Assembly (NCBI GenBank): GCA_947463785.1
Contig: CANHRG010000003.1
Coordinates: 1 to 64,000, forward strand
Origin: Sphingobacteriaceae bacterium
GTDB lineage: Bacteria > Bacteroidota > Bacteroidia > Sphingobacteriales > Sphingobacteriaceae
Length of the DNA: 64,000 bases
Direction of reading: 5' to 3'
Each line of letters starts with the position of its first letter. Position 1 is the first letter of the stretch. Shown one piece after another: positions 55,600 to 63,744 of the stretch. Below the pieces are notes generated by a model. That model searched no databases, was not told where the DNA came from, and saw only the letters and a list, made by a program, of their open reading frames with translations. A program made the translations under genes and the position numbers.

Positions 55600-56976
55600 A
55601 TGAAAAGATATGCTTTACTAGGACTTATACTTTTATTCAATAGTAGCATTGTTTATCAAACTCCGTTTAGCTCCATTGAACTTCAAGACACCAACACTGT
55701 AATCGATTTAAACAAAAAAGGATTCGAAAACAGATTAATTGATCCTATAAAAGGATATGCTTACGCCCGAAAAGCACTAGAAATCGCCAAAGAGATAGAT
55801 TATAAAAATGGGGAAGCCGAAGCCTACCGCATTATGGGTATTTCAAAATATTATACCAACGAAAGCAGCACTGCCGTTGCCTACTATTTAAACGCCTTGA
55901 GTATCTACAAACAAGAAAAAAACATTTTAGGGCAAGCCAAAGTCTACAATAATATTGGGAATTTATACATCTGGGCAGACTATGATAAAGCCCTGGAGTA
56001 TTTTAACGAAGCACTTAGACTAAGTAAACGATTAAATAATACGGAATTATCGGCTAATCTATTTTTAAATATCGGAAACATACACTTACGTAAGAAGAAT
56101 TACCAAGCCGCCTTGAGCTTTTATGAAGATGGCGATAAACGCTACAAAAAAATAGATGATAAAATTGGCATGATGCACTGCCTCCAAAATAAAGGCAAAA
56201 TATACTTAGAGCTCAATATGCTTGATAAAGCTGAATCCTGCCTAATTAATGCGCACAAAAAAGCCAAATCTTTAAACCTAAACGGAGCTATAGCGAGTAT
56301 TGATCTCAGCTTAAGTTCTGTTTACATCACCAAACAGGAATATAAGAAAGCACAAAACACGATCAAAGAAGGTATTAAATACGCTAAAAAAGCAGATGAT
56401 GATAAATTGATCTACGATTTCAACTACAGTTTTTATGAATTGGAATCGCAACGCAGAAATTTCCCCGAAGCGCTACGCTATCTCCAACTGGTTTACAAGC
56501 AAGACAGTGTGCGGTATGCCAACAGCGAATCGGCTAAAATCAGCCTGCTGGAAGAACAATACCGCCAAAAAGAAATACAACGCAGAAACGAACTTATCAT
56601 CCTGCGTCAAAAACAAAATAAAATCATCTTAATTTCTACACTTATCGTCACGTTTATGGCTATTGTAGTTATTATAATGCTTGCCATAAACGTAAGACGA
56701 AAGATGATAGCTAATCAATTATTGGAGCAGACCGTTGATGAAAGAACGAAGGATCTTCAAATAAAAAATCAAAAACTATCCGAATATTCGGCTCATCTTT
56801 CTCATGAAATTAGGGCCCCGGTAGCCACATTAAAGGGCTTATTGATGTTGGAAGAAGAAAAAATGATTAGCCATGAGGATCTGATCGAAAAAATCAAAAT
56901 ATGCGCTGAAACAATTGATGAAAAAATTCACAGAATTAACGATGCTTTGAATAATCCTGAAATTCCAAGACTCTAA
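55600..56976 (+). CDS. TPR sensor protein with kinase phosphoacceptor domain but no ATPase domain
   Basis: 458 residues. N-terminal hydrophobic signal, then tandem TPR units from about 35 to 300 (GYAYARKALEIAKEIDYKNGEAEAYRIMG; YNNIGNLYIWADYDKALEYFNEAL; LFLNIGNIHLRKKNYQAALSFYEDG), coiled coil, a membrane span (IILISTLIVTFMAIVVIIML, about 350-370), and a further coiled coil. It ends in a HisKA-like segment with H-box SAHLSHEIRAPVATLKGLL (His402) and a second helix. The frame stops 56 residues after that His, so the HATPase domain is missing. No such domain follows in any frame before the helicase at 57062. It may be phosphorylated in trans by another kinase, or act as a scaffold. Confidence 0.85.
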   Translation: MKRYALLGLILLFNSSIVYQTPFSSIELQDTNTVIDLNKKGFENRLIDPIKGYAYARKALEIAKEIDYKNGEAEAYRIMGISKYYTNESSTAVAYYLNALSIYKQEKNILGQAKVYNNIGNLYIWADYDKALEYFNEALRLSKRLNNTELSANLFLNIGNIHLRKKNYQAALSFYEDGDKRYKKIDDKIGMMHCLQNKGKIYLELNMLDKAESCLINAHKKAKSLNLNGAIASIDLSLSSVYITKQEYKKAQNTIKEGIKYAKKADDDKLIYDFNYSFYELESQRRNFPEALRYLQLVYKQDSVRYANSESAKISLLEEQYRQKEIQRRNELIILRQKQNKIILISTLIVTFMAIVVIIMLAINVRRKMIANQLLEQTVDERTKDLQIKNQKLSEYSAHLSHEIRAPVATLKGLLMLEEEKMISHEDLIEKIKICAETIDEKIHRINDALNNPEIPRL

Positions 56977-57061
56977 AATATAGCCGCATTAAACTTATGA
57001 ACATCCAAGTAAAGTATACGGCTCGTTTCTTAATTTAGCAAGCTTAAGTATTTGTACGATT

Positions 57062-59332
57062 TTGGACTATTTAAACGGATTAAACCCATCTCAAAAGGCA
57101 GCAGTTGAACAAACTGAAGGGCCGGTAATGATTGTTGCAGGCGCAGGATCCGGGAAAACGAGGGTGATCACCTATCGTGTTGCCCATTTGATTCAAAAAG
57201 GTGTTGATCCTTTCCAAATTTTGGTGCTTACGTTCACGAATAAAGCTGCCAAAGCCATGCGTGAACGTATTTACGGCGTTGTAGGCACAGAAGCCAAAAA
57301 TTGTTGGATGGGCACTTTTCACTCTGTATTTGCGAAAATTTTACGGGTTGAAGCAGAAAAAATAGGCTACCCAAACAATTTTACCATTTACGATACCGAC
57401 GATAGCAAAAGTTTAATCCGCTCTATACTCAAAGAATTGCAGCTGGATGATAAACTCTACAACGCAAATTTTGTTTACAATCGGATTTCCAGTGCAAAAA
57501 ATAACCTGATTTCGGCTTCAGAATACCAACAAAGTGAACAAATTCAGGCCGAAGATCATTCAACCGGCCGTGGCAAAATTGGTGAGATTTACCAAACCTA
57601 CACCCAGCGATGTTTTAAGGCGGGTGCAATGGATTTTGACGATTTGCTGTTTAAAACAAATGTATTGCTGAAAGAACATCCGGATGTACTTTACAAATAC
57701 CAAAACAGGTTTAAGTACATCATGGTAGATGAGTATCAGGATACTAATTTTTCTCAATACCTCATTGTTAAAAAACTGGCGGCTATTCATGAAAACATTT
57801 GTGTGGTTGGCGACGACGCCCAAAGTATTTATGCATTTAGAGGAGCCAACATTCAGAATATACTCAACTTCGAAAAGGATTATCCTGATTTGAAGATCTT
57901 CAAATTGGAACAAAACTACCGTTCTACCCAAAATATTGTTGAAGTAGCCAATAGCATCATTGCCAACAATAAAAATCAGTTGGAAAAAACCGTATTCTCA
58001 AAAAATGAACCCGGCGACAAGATCAAGGTGGTTAGAGCATTTAGCGATAACGAGGAGGGGAAAATTGTTGCTGAAAAAATTGCCGAAGAACGGTCTTTAA
58101 GAGGTTTAAACTACCGTGATTTTGCCATTTTATACCGCACTAACGCCCAATCAAGGGCCATGGAAGAGGCGCTTCGGAAACTCAACATTCCGTATAAAAT
58201 ATATGGCGGCCTATCCTTTTACCAACGCAAAGAGATTAAAGACCTCATTGCCTATTTCCGACTCACCTTTAACCCAAATGACGAGGAAGCCCTCAAAAGG
58301 GTGATCAATTATCCCAGAAGGGGAATCGGCGACACCTCGATAGAACGAATTATTGTTGCGGCAGATCAGCATCAACTTACCTTATGGGAAGTAATTTGCA
58401 AAGCTCAACAGTATCTGGATTCACGCAGCTCAGGACCGGTTGCCAACTTTGCACTGCTTATTCAAAGTTTTCAGGCTTTAGCCAAAAATAGCAATGCCTA
58501 CGATACGGCTTTGCACATCGCCCAGCACAGTGGCTTGTTAAAAGAGTTATACGATGATAAATCTGTAGAAGGATTAAGTCGTTACGAGAACATTCAGGAA
58601 CTTTTGAATGGAATAAAGGAATTCAGCGAGCGGGAAGATATTGAAGAAAAGGGCTTGGATATATTTATGCAAGACATTGCACTACTCACCAACGACGATA
58701 ATGATAAAGATCCGGATGCCGATACCGTTTCATTGATGACCATTCACTCGGCAAAAGGATTGGAATTTAATCAGGTTTTTGTAGTTGGATTAGAAGAAAA
58801 TCTATTTCCATCGCAGTTATCTTTAAGTTCAAGAGCAGATCTTGAAGAGGAAAGAAGGCTTTTTTACGTAGCAATAACCAGAGCCGAAAAGAAATTGACG
58901 CTTTGCTATGCCACTTCTCGTTACCGTTGGGGTACGCTTACCAGCTGCGAACCCAGCCGCTTTATTGAGGAAATTGATCCCTCATACCTGGATATTGATT
59001 TCAAAGTACCTCAAAAATCAAGCAGTGGTAATTCTTTCGATGAGGAAAGATCTAGTTGGCAACAAAAGGAAACGTATTCTAAGCCTAAACCCGCTTCCCT
59101 ACCAAAAACAAAATCCATTTTACCCAAAGCACACGTTCCATCAGCAGGTTTTGTACCCTCTGACACCTCCAATCTACAAGTAGGTATGGAAGTTGAACAT
59201 GAACGGTTTGGATTTGGAAAGGTATTGCAATTGGAAGGCACTAAACCCGATGTGAAGGCAACCATCTATTTCAAAGAGCTTGGCCAAAAGCAATTGCTTT
59301 TAAAGTTTGCAAAACTCAGGATTGTAACTTAA
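57062..59332 (+). CDS. pcrA: UvrD/PcrA-type DNA helicase
   Basis: 756 residues from TTG 57062: the first in-frame ATG lies inside the Walker region, and MDYLNGLNPSQKAAVEQTEGPVM is the expected N-terminus, so a TTG start is required. Motifs: VAGAGSGKTRVITYRVAHL (Walker A), YIMVDEYQDTNFSQY (Walker B), VVGDDAQSIYAFRGA (III), EQNYRSTQNIVEVA (IV), MTIHSAKGLEFNQVFV (V) and YVAITRAEKKLTL (VI). The C-terminal ~55 residues form the Tudor-like domain of PcrA (VGMEVEHERFGFGKVLQLEG...KATIYFKELGQKQLLLKFAKL). It acts in nucleotide-excision repair and replication. Its last four bases overlap the convergent regulator gene. Confidence 0.95.
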   Translation: MDYLNGLNPSQKAAVEQTEGPVMIVAGAGSGKTRVITYRVAHLIQKGVDPFQILVLTFTNKAAKAMRERIYGVVGTEAKNCWMGTFHSVFAKILRVEAEKIGYPNNFTIYDTDDSKSLIRSILKELQLDDKLYNANFVYNRISSAKNNLISASEYQQSEQIQAEDHSTGRGKIGEIYQTYTQRCFKAGAMDFDDLLFKTNVLLKEHPDVLYKYQNRFKYIMVDEYQDTNFSQYLIVKKLAAIHENICVVGDDAQSIYAFRGANIQNILNFEKDYPDLKIFKLEQNYRSTQNIVEVANSIIANNKNQLEKTVFSKNEPGDKIKVVRAFSDNEEGKIVAEKIAEERSLRGLNYRDFAILYRTNAQSRAMEEALRKLNIPYKIYGGLSFYQRKEIKDLIAYFRLTFNPNDEEALKRVINYPRRGIGDTSIERIIVAADQHQLTLWEVICKAQQYLDSRSSGPVANFALLIQSFQALAKNSNAYDTALHIAQHSGLLKELYDDKSVEGLSRYENIQELLNGIKEFSEREDIEEKGLDIFMQDIALLTNDDNDKDPDADTVSLMTIHSAKGLEFNQVFVVGLEENLFPSQLSLSSRADLEEERRLFYVAITRAEKKLTLCYATSRYRWGTLTSCEPSRFIEEIDPSYLDIDFKVPQKSSSGNSFDEERSSWQQKETYSKPKPASLPKTKSILPKAHVPSAGFVPSDTSNLQVGMEVEHERFGFGKVLQLEGTKPDVKATIYFKELGQKQLLLKFAKLRIVT

Positions 59333-59718
59333 TTGTTTTGCCTTTCATACGCCTCAATGGCCAGATTGATATGCTCGTCAAAACTCGATTTACCGAAAGG
59401 CTTTTTTAAAAAGCCAAAAATATGGGCTTGTTTAACCGATTTTTGAGCCTCTGCATTTCCTAAACTAGCTGAAACCAATATTCTGATAGATCGAGGACAT
59501 ATTTTTGCTACCTCTGATAGAAATTCTACCCCATTACAAACCGGCATGTGAAAGTCTGAGTAAACGACCTGAAAATCATGGATTTTTAACCAAGACCTAG
59601 CCTCTTTAACCGAGGTGGTGATGTAAAATTCAAAAGGAGAATTCCGGGTAATCAACTCGACCGCTTTCAACAACAATAAATCGTCATCAAGAAACAAAAT
59701 TTTGGGCTTGCCAGACAT
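59329..59718 (-). CDS. Single-domain response regulator
   Basis: 129 residues, a receiver domain alone. ILFLDDD provides the acidic pair, VVYSDFHMP the phosphorylated Asp55, LVSAS the conserved Ser and FLKKPFG the invariant Lys. There is no output domain, so it works through protein contact or phosphorelay. It begins two bases after the PorP/SprF stop and is surely transcribed with the surface cassette. The nearest candidate partner is the TPR/HisKA protein at 55600, which itself lacks an ATPase domain; no complete histidine kinase is in this window. Confidence 0.9.
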   Translation of the reverse strand: MSGKPKILFLDDDLLLLKAVELITRNSPFEFYITTSVKEARSWLKIHDFQVVYSDFHMPVCNGVEFLSEVAKICPRSIRILVSASLGNAEAQKSVKQAHIFGFLKKPFGKSSFDEHINLAIEAYERQNN

Positions 59719-59720
59719 GG

Positions 59721-60659
59721 CTAAAATCTAAAATCATTGGTTTTGTAGGGCTTTTTACCGGTTCTAAAACGGTAATTCAACATAACTTCATGTGTTCCCA
59801 TTTGATGCTTCAAACTAATGTCTGTCATGAAATCATGTGCATAACCCAATTGCATCCTGTCGGTTAATTTAACCTGAAACATCGCCATTACTGCAGCATT
59901 TGAACGATACCCAAGTCCAACCCACAATCCTTTTTCTTCAAAATACGCATTCATGTTTACATCAAACTGCAATGGCACTCCAGCTGTATACTTAACAAGC
60001 AAGGCGGGTTTAAGTTTTAGGTAATTATTTGCATTAAACCGGTAATTTGCCATTAGAAAATAGTCTGATCGTAAAGGTTTGATAGAGGTAGTGCTGTTAC
60101 TAGTCCCAACATCAAATTTTACTAAATATGGAACCGAAATACCGGCCTCCCAACGATCATCGTAATACATCAAACCTAGGCCAAGATTACTTCTCCAACT
60201 GGATTGATTCACAAAAACCGGATCGGGAGGCAGATTCGGATCGGGCAAAGTGCCGTAATCTCCCAAATAGTAACCAATACCCGTGCTGAATCCGGCAGCC
60301 AAATAGCCCTTAGAACTCAATTGCACCTTTTGAGCAAGGCTCAAGAACAAAGCCTGTTCGTTTTCTACGCCAACCTGGTCGTGAATCAGCATGGCCCCAA
60401 CGGATGTTTTTTCATTGTTTAAGGTAAGATAAGAGCTCAAGGTTTGCGTTTGTGGAGCACCCTCAAATCCTACCCATTGATGCCTGGTCAGAGCCGTTAT
60501 CCGAGCCTGTTCATCACAGGCAGAATAGGCTGGATTAATTGCCAAGGGATTAAACTGATATTGAGAAAACATGGCTCTTTGGACCCTCAACTGCGCTTCA
60601 AGTTGCGAATGATACATGAGGCCCAGGATACTCATCAATATGTAATAGCGCTTTTTCAC
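59721..60659 (-). CDS. PorP/SprF-family type IX secretion outer-membrane protein
   Basis: 312 residues. Signal peptide (MKKRYYILMSILGLMYHSQLEA-Q), then LRVQRAMFSQYQFNPLAINPAYSACDE, the PorP/SprF signature, and TALTRHQWVGFEGAPQTQTLS (R-x-Q-W-x-G-x-x-G-A-P-x-T). Alternating strands include SVGAMLIHDQVGVENEQALFLSLAQKV and LGLGLMYYDDRWEAGISVPYLV. It is closer to the classical family than the copy at 1564. It lies eight bases after the CHU_C protein gene. Expected to dock the upstream-encoded substrates to the type IX translocon. Confidence 0.93.
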   Translation of the reverse strand: MKKRYYILMSILGLMYHSQLEAQLRVQRAMFSQYQFNPLAINPAYSACDEQARITALTRHQWVGFEGAPQTQTLSSYLTLNNEKTSVGAMLIHDQVGVENEQALFLSLAQKVQLSSKGYLAAGFSTGIGYYLGDYGTLPDPNLPPDPVFVNQSSWRSNLGLGLMYYDDRWEAGISVPYLVKFDVGTSNSTTSIKPLRSDYFLMANYRFNANNYLKLKPALLVKYTAGVPLQFDVNMNAYFEEKGLWVGLGYRSNAAVMAMFQVKLTDRMQLGYAHDFMTDISLKHQMGTHEVMLNYRFRTGKKPYKTNDFRF

Positions 60660-60667
60660 GAGGAATT

Positions 60668-61219
60668 CTATTTACGTTTAATCACAAAAAATCCGTTGTA
60701 GATATGTGTTTTAGCTCCAGCCGGATCAAACACCTTTAAGATGTAATAATAGGTTCCATCGGGTACCTCTGCCCCATCAACAAGTATTCCGGTATTGGCT
60801 TTACCCTTGAATGAGTTATCTGTATTGTGATACCCATGAGTTTTGAAAATCAGATTACCCCAACGGTTAAAAATTTGAATATCGTTCTCAGGATAGGCCT
60901 CTATGCCCTCAATATGCAAACTCTCATTACCTTGGCCGTCGTTATTGGGCGACACATCGGGATACACCTTAATGTTTAAATCACCACCGCCAGTTGCACT
61001 TAGAAATAAAGGCTGCATAAAGCCTTGTGTAAGCATCAGTTCGGGGAGTACAAAGGTTTCAACAAGTGTCAACTCTCCCACACTATAATCGAAAAGATAA
61101 CCGCCTACCTGAGTATAATTACCGGTGGTATTCAAAACCTGGGGTTGAACCGTCTGAGATTTAGTTCCCAAGCTGAATAAGCACCCGGTTAGTAGAGCTA
61201 ATGTGTATTTCGATTTCAT
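60668..61219 (-). CDS. Small secreted protein with CHU_C (type IX type-B) C-terminal domain
   Basis: 183 residues from ATG 61219, which gives a clean signal peptide (MKSKYTLALLTGCLFSLGTKS-Q); a TTG/ATG further upstream would overlap the preceding gene. After the signal: QTVQPQVLNTTGNYTQVGG, DYSVGELTLVETF and LTQGFMQPL, the same arrangement as in the protein at 936-1442. Then comes a CHU_C domain: YPDVSPNNDGQGNESLHIEGI, ENDIQIFNRWGNLIF, PDGTYYYILKVFDP and a terminal VIKRK. It has almost no cargo of its own. It lies between the collagen-like protein gene (61228) and PorP/SprF (60659). Confidence 0.9.
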   Translation of the reverse strand: MKSKYTLALLTGCLFSLGTKSQTVQPQVLNTTGNYTQVGGYLFDYSVGELTLVETFVLPELMLTQGFMQPLFLSATGGGDLNIKVYPDVSPNNDGQGNESLHIEGIEAYPENDIQIFNRWGNLIFKTHGYHNTDNSFKGKANTGILVDGAEVPDGTYYYILKVFDPAGAKTHIYNGFFVIKRK

Positions 61220-61227
61220 AGAATTAG

Positions 61228-63744
61228 CTATTGAATAACCCAATAATTAAAAGCAGCATCTCTTTGGTTTGCTGTCTTATTTTTATAAAAAATAGAAAAC
61301 CCATTTACAGAACTAGTCACATAGTAATCGGCATCTGCGGCTGCTGCATTTGCTGGCGTTAATTGAACTGCGGGCGGAGTTAAGTATGGAGTTGGTGATG
61401 AAAAGGTGACGACAATTACGGTATAATTCAATGTATTATTTTCACCTTCAGCCGCAATTTGACCTTTTACATTGGTCATGGAAACATTTCCCGCATGTGC
61501 ATTAATCACTGTGCCACTTGGAATTGGAACAAATAAGCTCATGTTGGAAGCTACATTTTGATCGGAGATGAATACCCCATCATTTAAACGAAAATTACCT
61601 CCATTAACATCAAAACGCTGACTTGGAGTAGTCGTATTTATTCCGATATTAACAGCATTAACTCCATTACCACCCAAAACCATACTATTGCTACTCTTTA
61701 CCTGGGCATTATTTCCAATTGCTGCTGCATTCGTTAATCCTGGATCTGCTGCTGCATCATTACCTACAACTAAACAATTAATGGCGGAACCTGGATTCGT
61801 TAAGCCGGCTTTATTACCTATGAATACATTATCGTTCCCTGCTGTTAAAAAATTTCCCGATTCATTACCTATGGCTGTATTTGCGCTTCCCCCACCAAGA
61901 TTTAGTAAAGCCAATTGGCCTATGCCTGTATTTTGATTAGAGGAATTCCCACTCATAGAATAACCGGCAAGAGCTCCAATTAAGGTATTTCTATGACTGC
62001 CCGATGTAAGACCCTCACCTGCCCTTAACCCTATTAAGGTATTTCTAATTGCACCAGTGGCTGATATACCGGCTCTATAACCAAGCGTAGTTTCTCCTCG
62101 TTGATCGTTAGATATTCTACCGGCTTTTTCATTATTTATACGAAAGTTTAGGGGTCTGTCATCTCGAGTACCCAAGTAATTCACACCATCTTCTGTTCCT
62201 GAGTTACCTTGTAAAGCCCAGCCCATACCATTGAAAGACTGAAGAAACGGTTTCCCGTTAATATCTGTAGTATAAATTGAGCCTGGAGGCCCATCGGCCA
62301 TTTTGTTGAGTGTAATCGCTCCATCACTTACTGTAACTACACCCCCATTGGTTATAGTGGCATCTCCACTCATCGCTACATCACCCGGAAAATTTGCTGG
62401 GTTACCCACAAAAATGTGTCCGTCTGTTAGCGTAGGATTCGAATTAACTGCTGCACAATCTAAAGTATTGAACATACCGTCACCATTTGTATCTTCTCCA
62501 GGATCATTGATACCATTCATATTTGTATCCCAGCAATTGATACCATTTGGTCCGATTGGTCCTATAGGACCGGCCGGGCCACTCTTACCTTGTGGTCCTA
62601 CTACTACACCCGCATTAATGCTTGTCTCATTAGATAAAAAAACGATTAACTCGCCAGTATCTTCAGTAATTTTAGTATTTAATACACTTACACCTTTAAG
62701 CGAGTTGAGAAAATCCTCAACGGTTTTATTCTCATTTATAGGATCTTTTTGCCATATTTCAAATGCAGATAATCCTTCCAGTCCCATGGCACCAGGTGCT
62801 CCAGCTGGTCCAGCCGGTCCAGCCGGTCCAGTAACTTTTCCTACATTGCTCGTTGTGTTGTCACTAAACGCAATGACTAGATTTCCAGCCGCATCTAATT
62901 GTGTACCCGTTATGGAGCGACCATCTACACCTTGCAATCCTTGAACTCCTGCCGGACCGATTACCTGACCAACATTAGTAGTAGTATTATCGCTAAAAGT
63001 CAGCACAAGATTTCCCGCTGCATCAAGCTGTGCACCTGTAACTGATCGACCATCTGCTCCTTGCAATCCTTGAACTCCTGCCGGACCGATTACCTGACCT
63101 ACATTAGTAGTTGTATTATCGCTAAAAGTCAGCACAAGATTTCCCGCTGCATCGAGCTGCGCACCTGTAACTGATCGACCATCTGCTCCTGTTAAACCAT
63201 CTACATATTCTTGTAAAGTTTTACCAGCGTTTCCGGGCAATTGTTGCCAGATCTCAAATGCGGATAATCCATTCGCTCCTGCAGGGCCAGCAGGACCAGT
63301 AGGTCCAATAGGTCCATTCTCGGCATACTTTGCATACAAAGAATAAGGCACACTTAACAACTGAGTTAAACCGGCATTCATGTAAGTATAGCCTCCCTCA
63401 GGATCAACCTCAACTTTTAAAAACTTAGGGCTAATACCCCAAGGTATAGTGCTAAAATTACCCTTGGTGTCTAAGGCACCGGGGCTGCCAATAGCCACCG
63501 TATACAAACCCACTGCATTTGTTTTAACCGATCTGACCTCATTATAATGTACTAAGCCATTTGCTCCTTGATCCTGTATGGAGAGCCGTAACGTTATTTG
63601 TTGATTTACAATTGGATTACCCTTACTATCTCTCAGTGCACCTTGGTAATTAATTTGTTGCGGAACTTGTGCGAAAAGTTGCTGTACTTGGCAAATCAGA
63701 AAAACCAGCAGCAGTATTCTGAAAGGTTTGTTTAATAATTTCAT
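61228..63744 (-). CDS. Collagen-like repeat surface protein
   Basis: 838 residues. Signal peptide (MKLLNKPFRILLLVFLICQVQQLFA-Q), an N-terminal domain (about 26-140: QINYQGALRDSKGNPIVNQ...LLSVPYSLYAKYA), a collagen-like stretch (GPIGPTGPAGPAGANG), and 43-residue repeats (DGRSVTGAQLDAAGNLVLTF). More Gly-Pro triplets follow (GPAGPIGPIGPNG), then a calcium-type loop (DTNMNGINDPGEDTNGDG, about 430) and YadA-head-like repeats (NTLIGLRAGEGLTSG, NTAIGNESGNFLTAGNDNVFIGNKAG). The end, FSIFYKNKTANQRDAAFNYWVIQ, resembles fibre tips. There is no CHU_C or other sorting domain at its C-terminus. The next gene supplies one as a separate protein. Likely a surface fibre; attachment role is inference. Confidence 0.88.
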   Translation of the reverse strand: MKLLNKPFRILLLVFLICQVQQLFAQVPQQINYQGALRDSKGNPIVNQQITLRLSIQDQGANGLVHYNEVRSVKTNAVGLYTVAIGSPGALDTKGNFSTIPWGISPKFLKVEVDPEGGYTYMNAGLTQLLSVPYSLYAKYAENGPIGPTGPAGPAGANGLSAFEIWQQLPGNAGKTLQEYVDGLTGADGRSVTGAQLDAAGNLVLTFSDNTTTNVGQVIGPAGVQGLQGADGRSVTGAQLDAAGNLVLTFSDNTTTNVGQVIGPAGVQGLQGVDGRSITGTQLDAAGNLVIAFSDNTTSNVGKVTGPAGPAGPAGAPGAMGLEGLSAFEIWQKDPINENKTVEDFLNSLKGVSVLNTKITEDTGELIVFLSNETSINAGVVVGPQGKSGPAGPIGPIGPNGINCWDTNMNGINDPGEDTNGDGMFNTLDCAAVNSNPTLTDGHIFVGNPANFPGDVAMSGDATITNGGVVTVSDGAITLNKMADGPPGSIYTTDINGKPFLQSFNGMGWALQGNSGTEDGVNYLGTRDDRPLNFRINNEKAGRISNDQRGETTLGYRAGISATGAIRNTLIGLRAGEGLTSGSHRNTLIGALAGYSMSGNSSNQNTGIGQLALLNLGGGSANTAIGNESGNFLTAGNDNVFIGNKAGLTNPGSAINCLVVGNDAAADPGLTNAAAIGNNAQVKSSNSMVLGGNGVNAVNIGINTTTPSQRFDVNGGNFRLNDGVFISDQNVASNMSLFVPIPSGTVINAHAGNVSMTNVKGQIAAEGENNTLNYTVIVVTFSSPTPYLTPPAVQLTPANAAAADADYYVTSSVNGFSIFYKNKTANQRDAAFNYWVIQ
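62802..63188 (-). repeat. 129-bp in-frame tandem repeats
   Basis: Copies at 63060-63188 and 62931-63059 are nearly identical; a third at 62802-62930 has diverged. The 129-base period is 43 codons (D-G-R-S-V-T-G-A-Q-L...G-P-A-G-V-Q-G-L-Q-G). Such repeats readily gain or lose copies, so the length of this surface protein may vary between strains. Confidence 0.88.

Noticed and set aside
55600-57061. A frameshift hiding an ATPase domain after the TPR/HisKA gene
   Set aside because: Only 85 bases separate the stop from the helicase start, and no N-box or G-box sequence is visible in any frame.
62303-62944. A 213-residue plus-strand open frame opposite the collagen-like protein
   Set aside because: It is the antisense of Gly-Pro and Thr/Val-rich repeats; its own Pro/Ser-rich sequence is a mirror of the repeats, with no start signal.
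62802-63188. Regular repeats considered as a CRISPR array
   Set aside because: The 129-base units are contiguous and in frame with a protein; there are no spacers and no cas genes.
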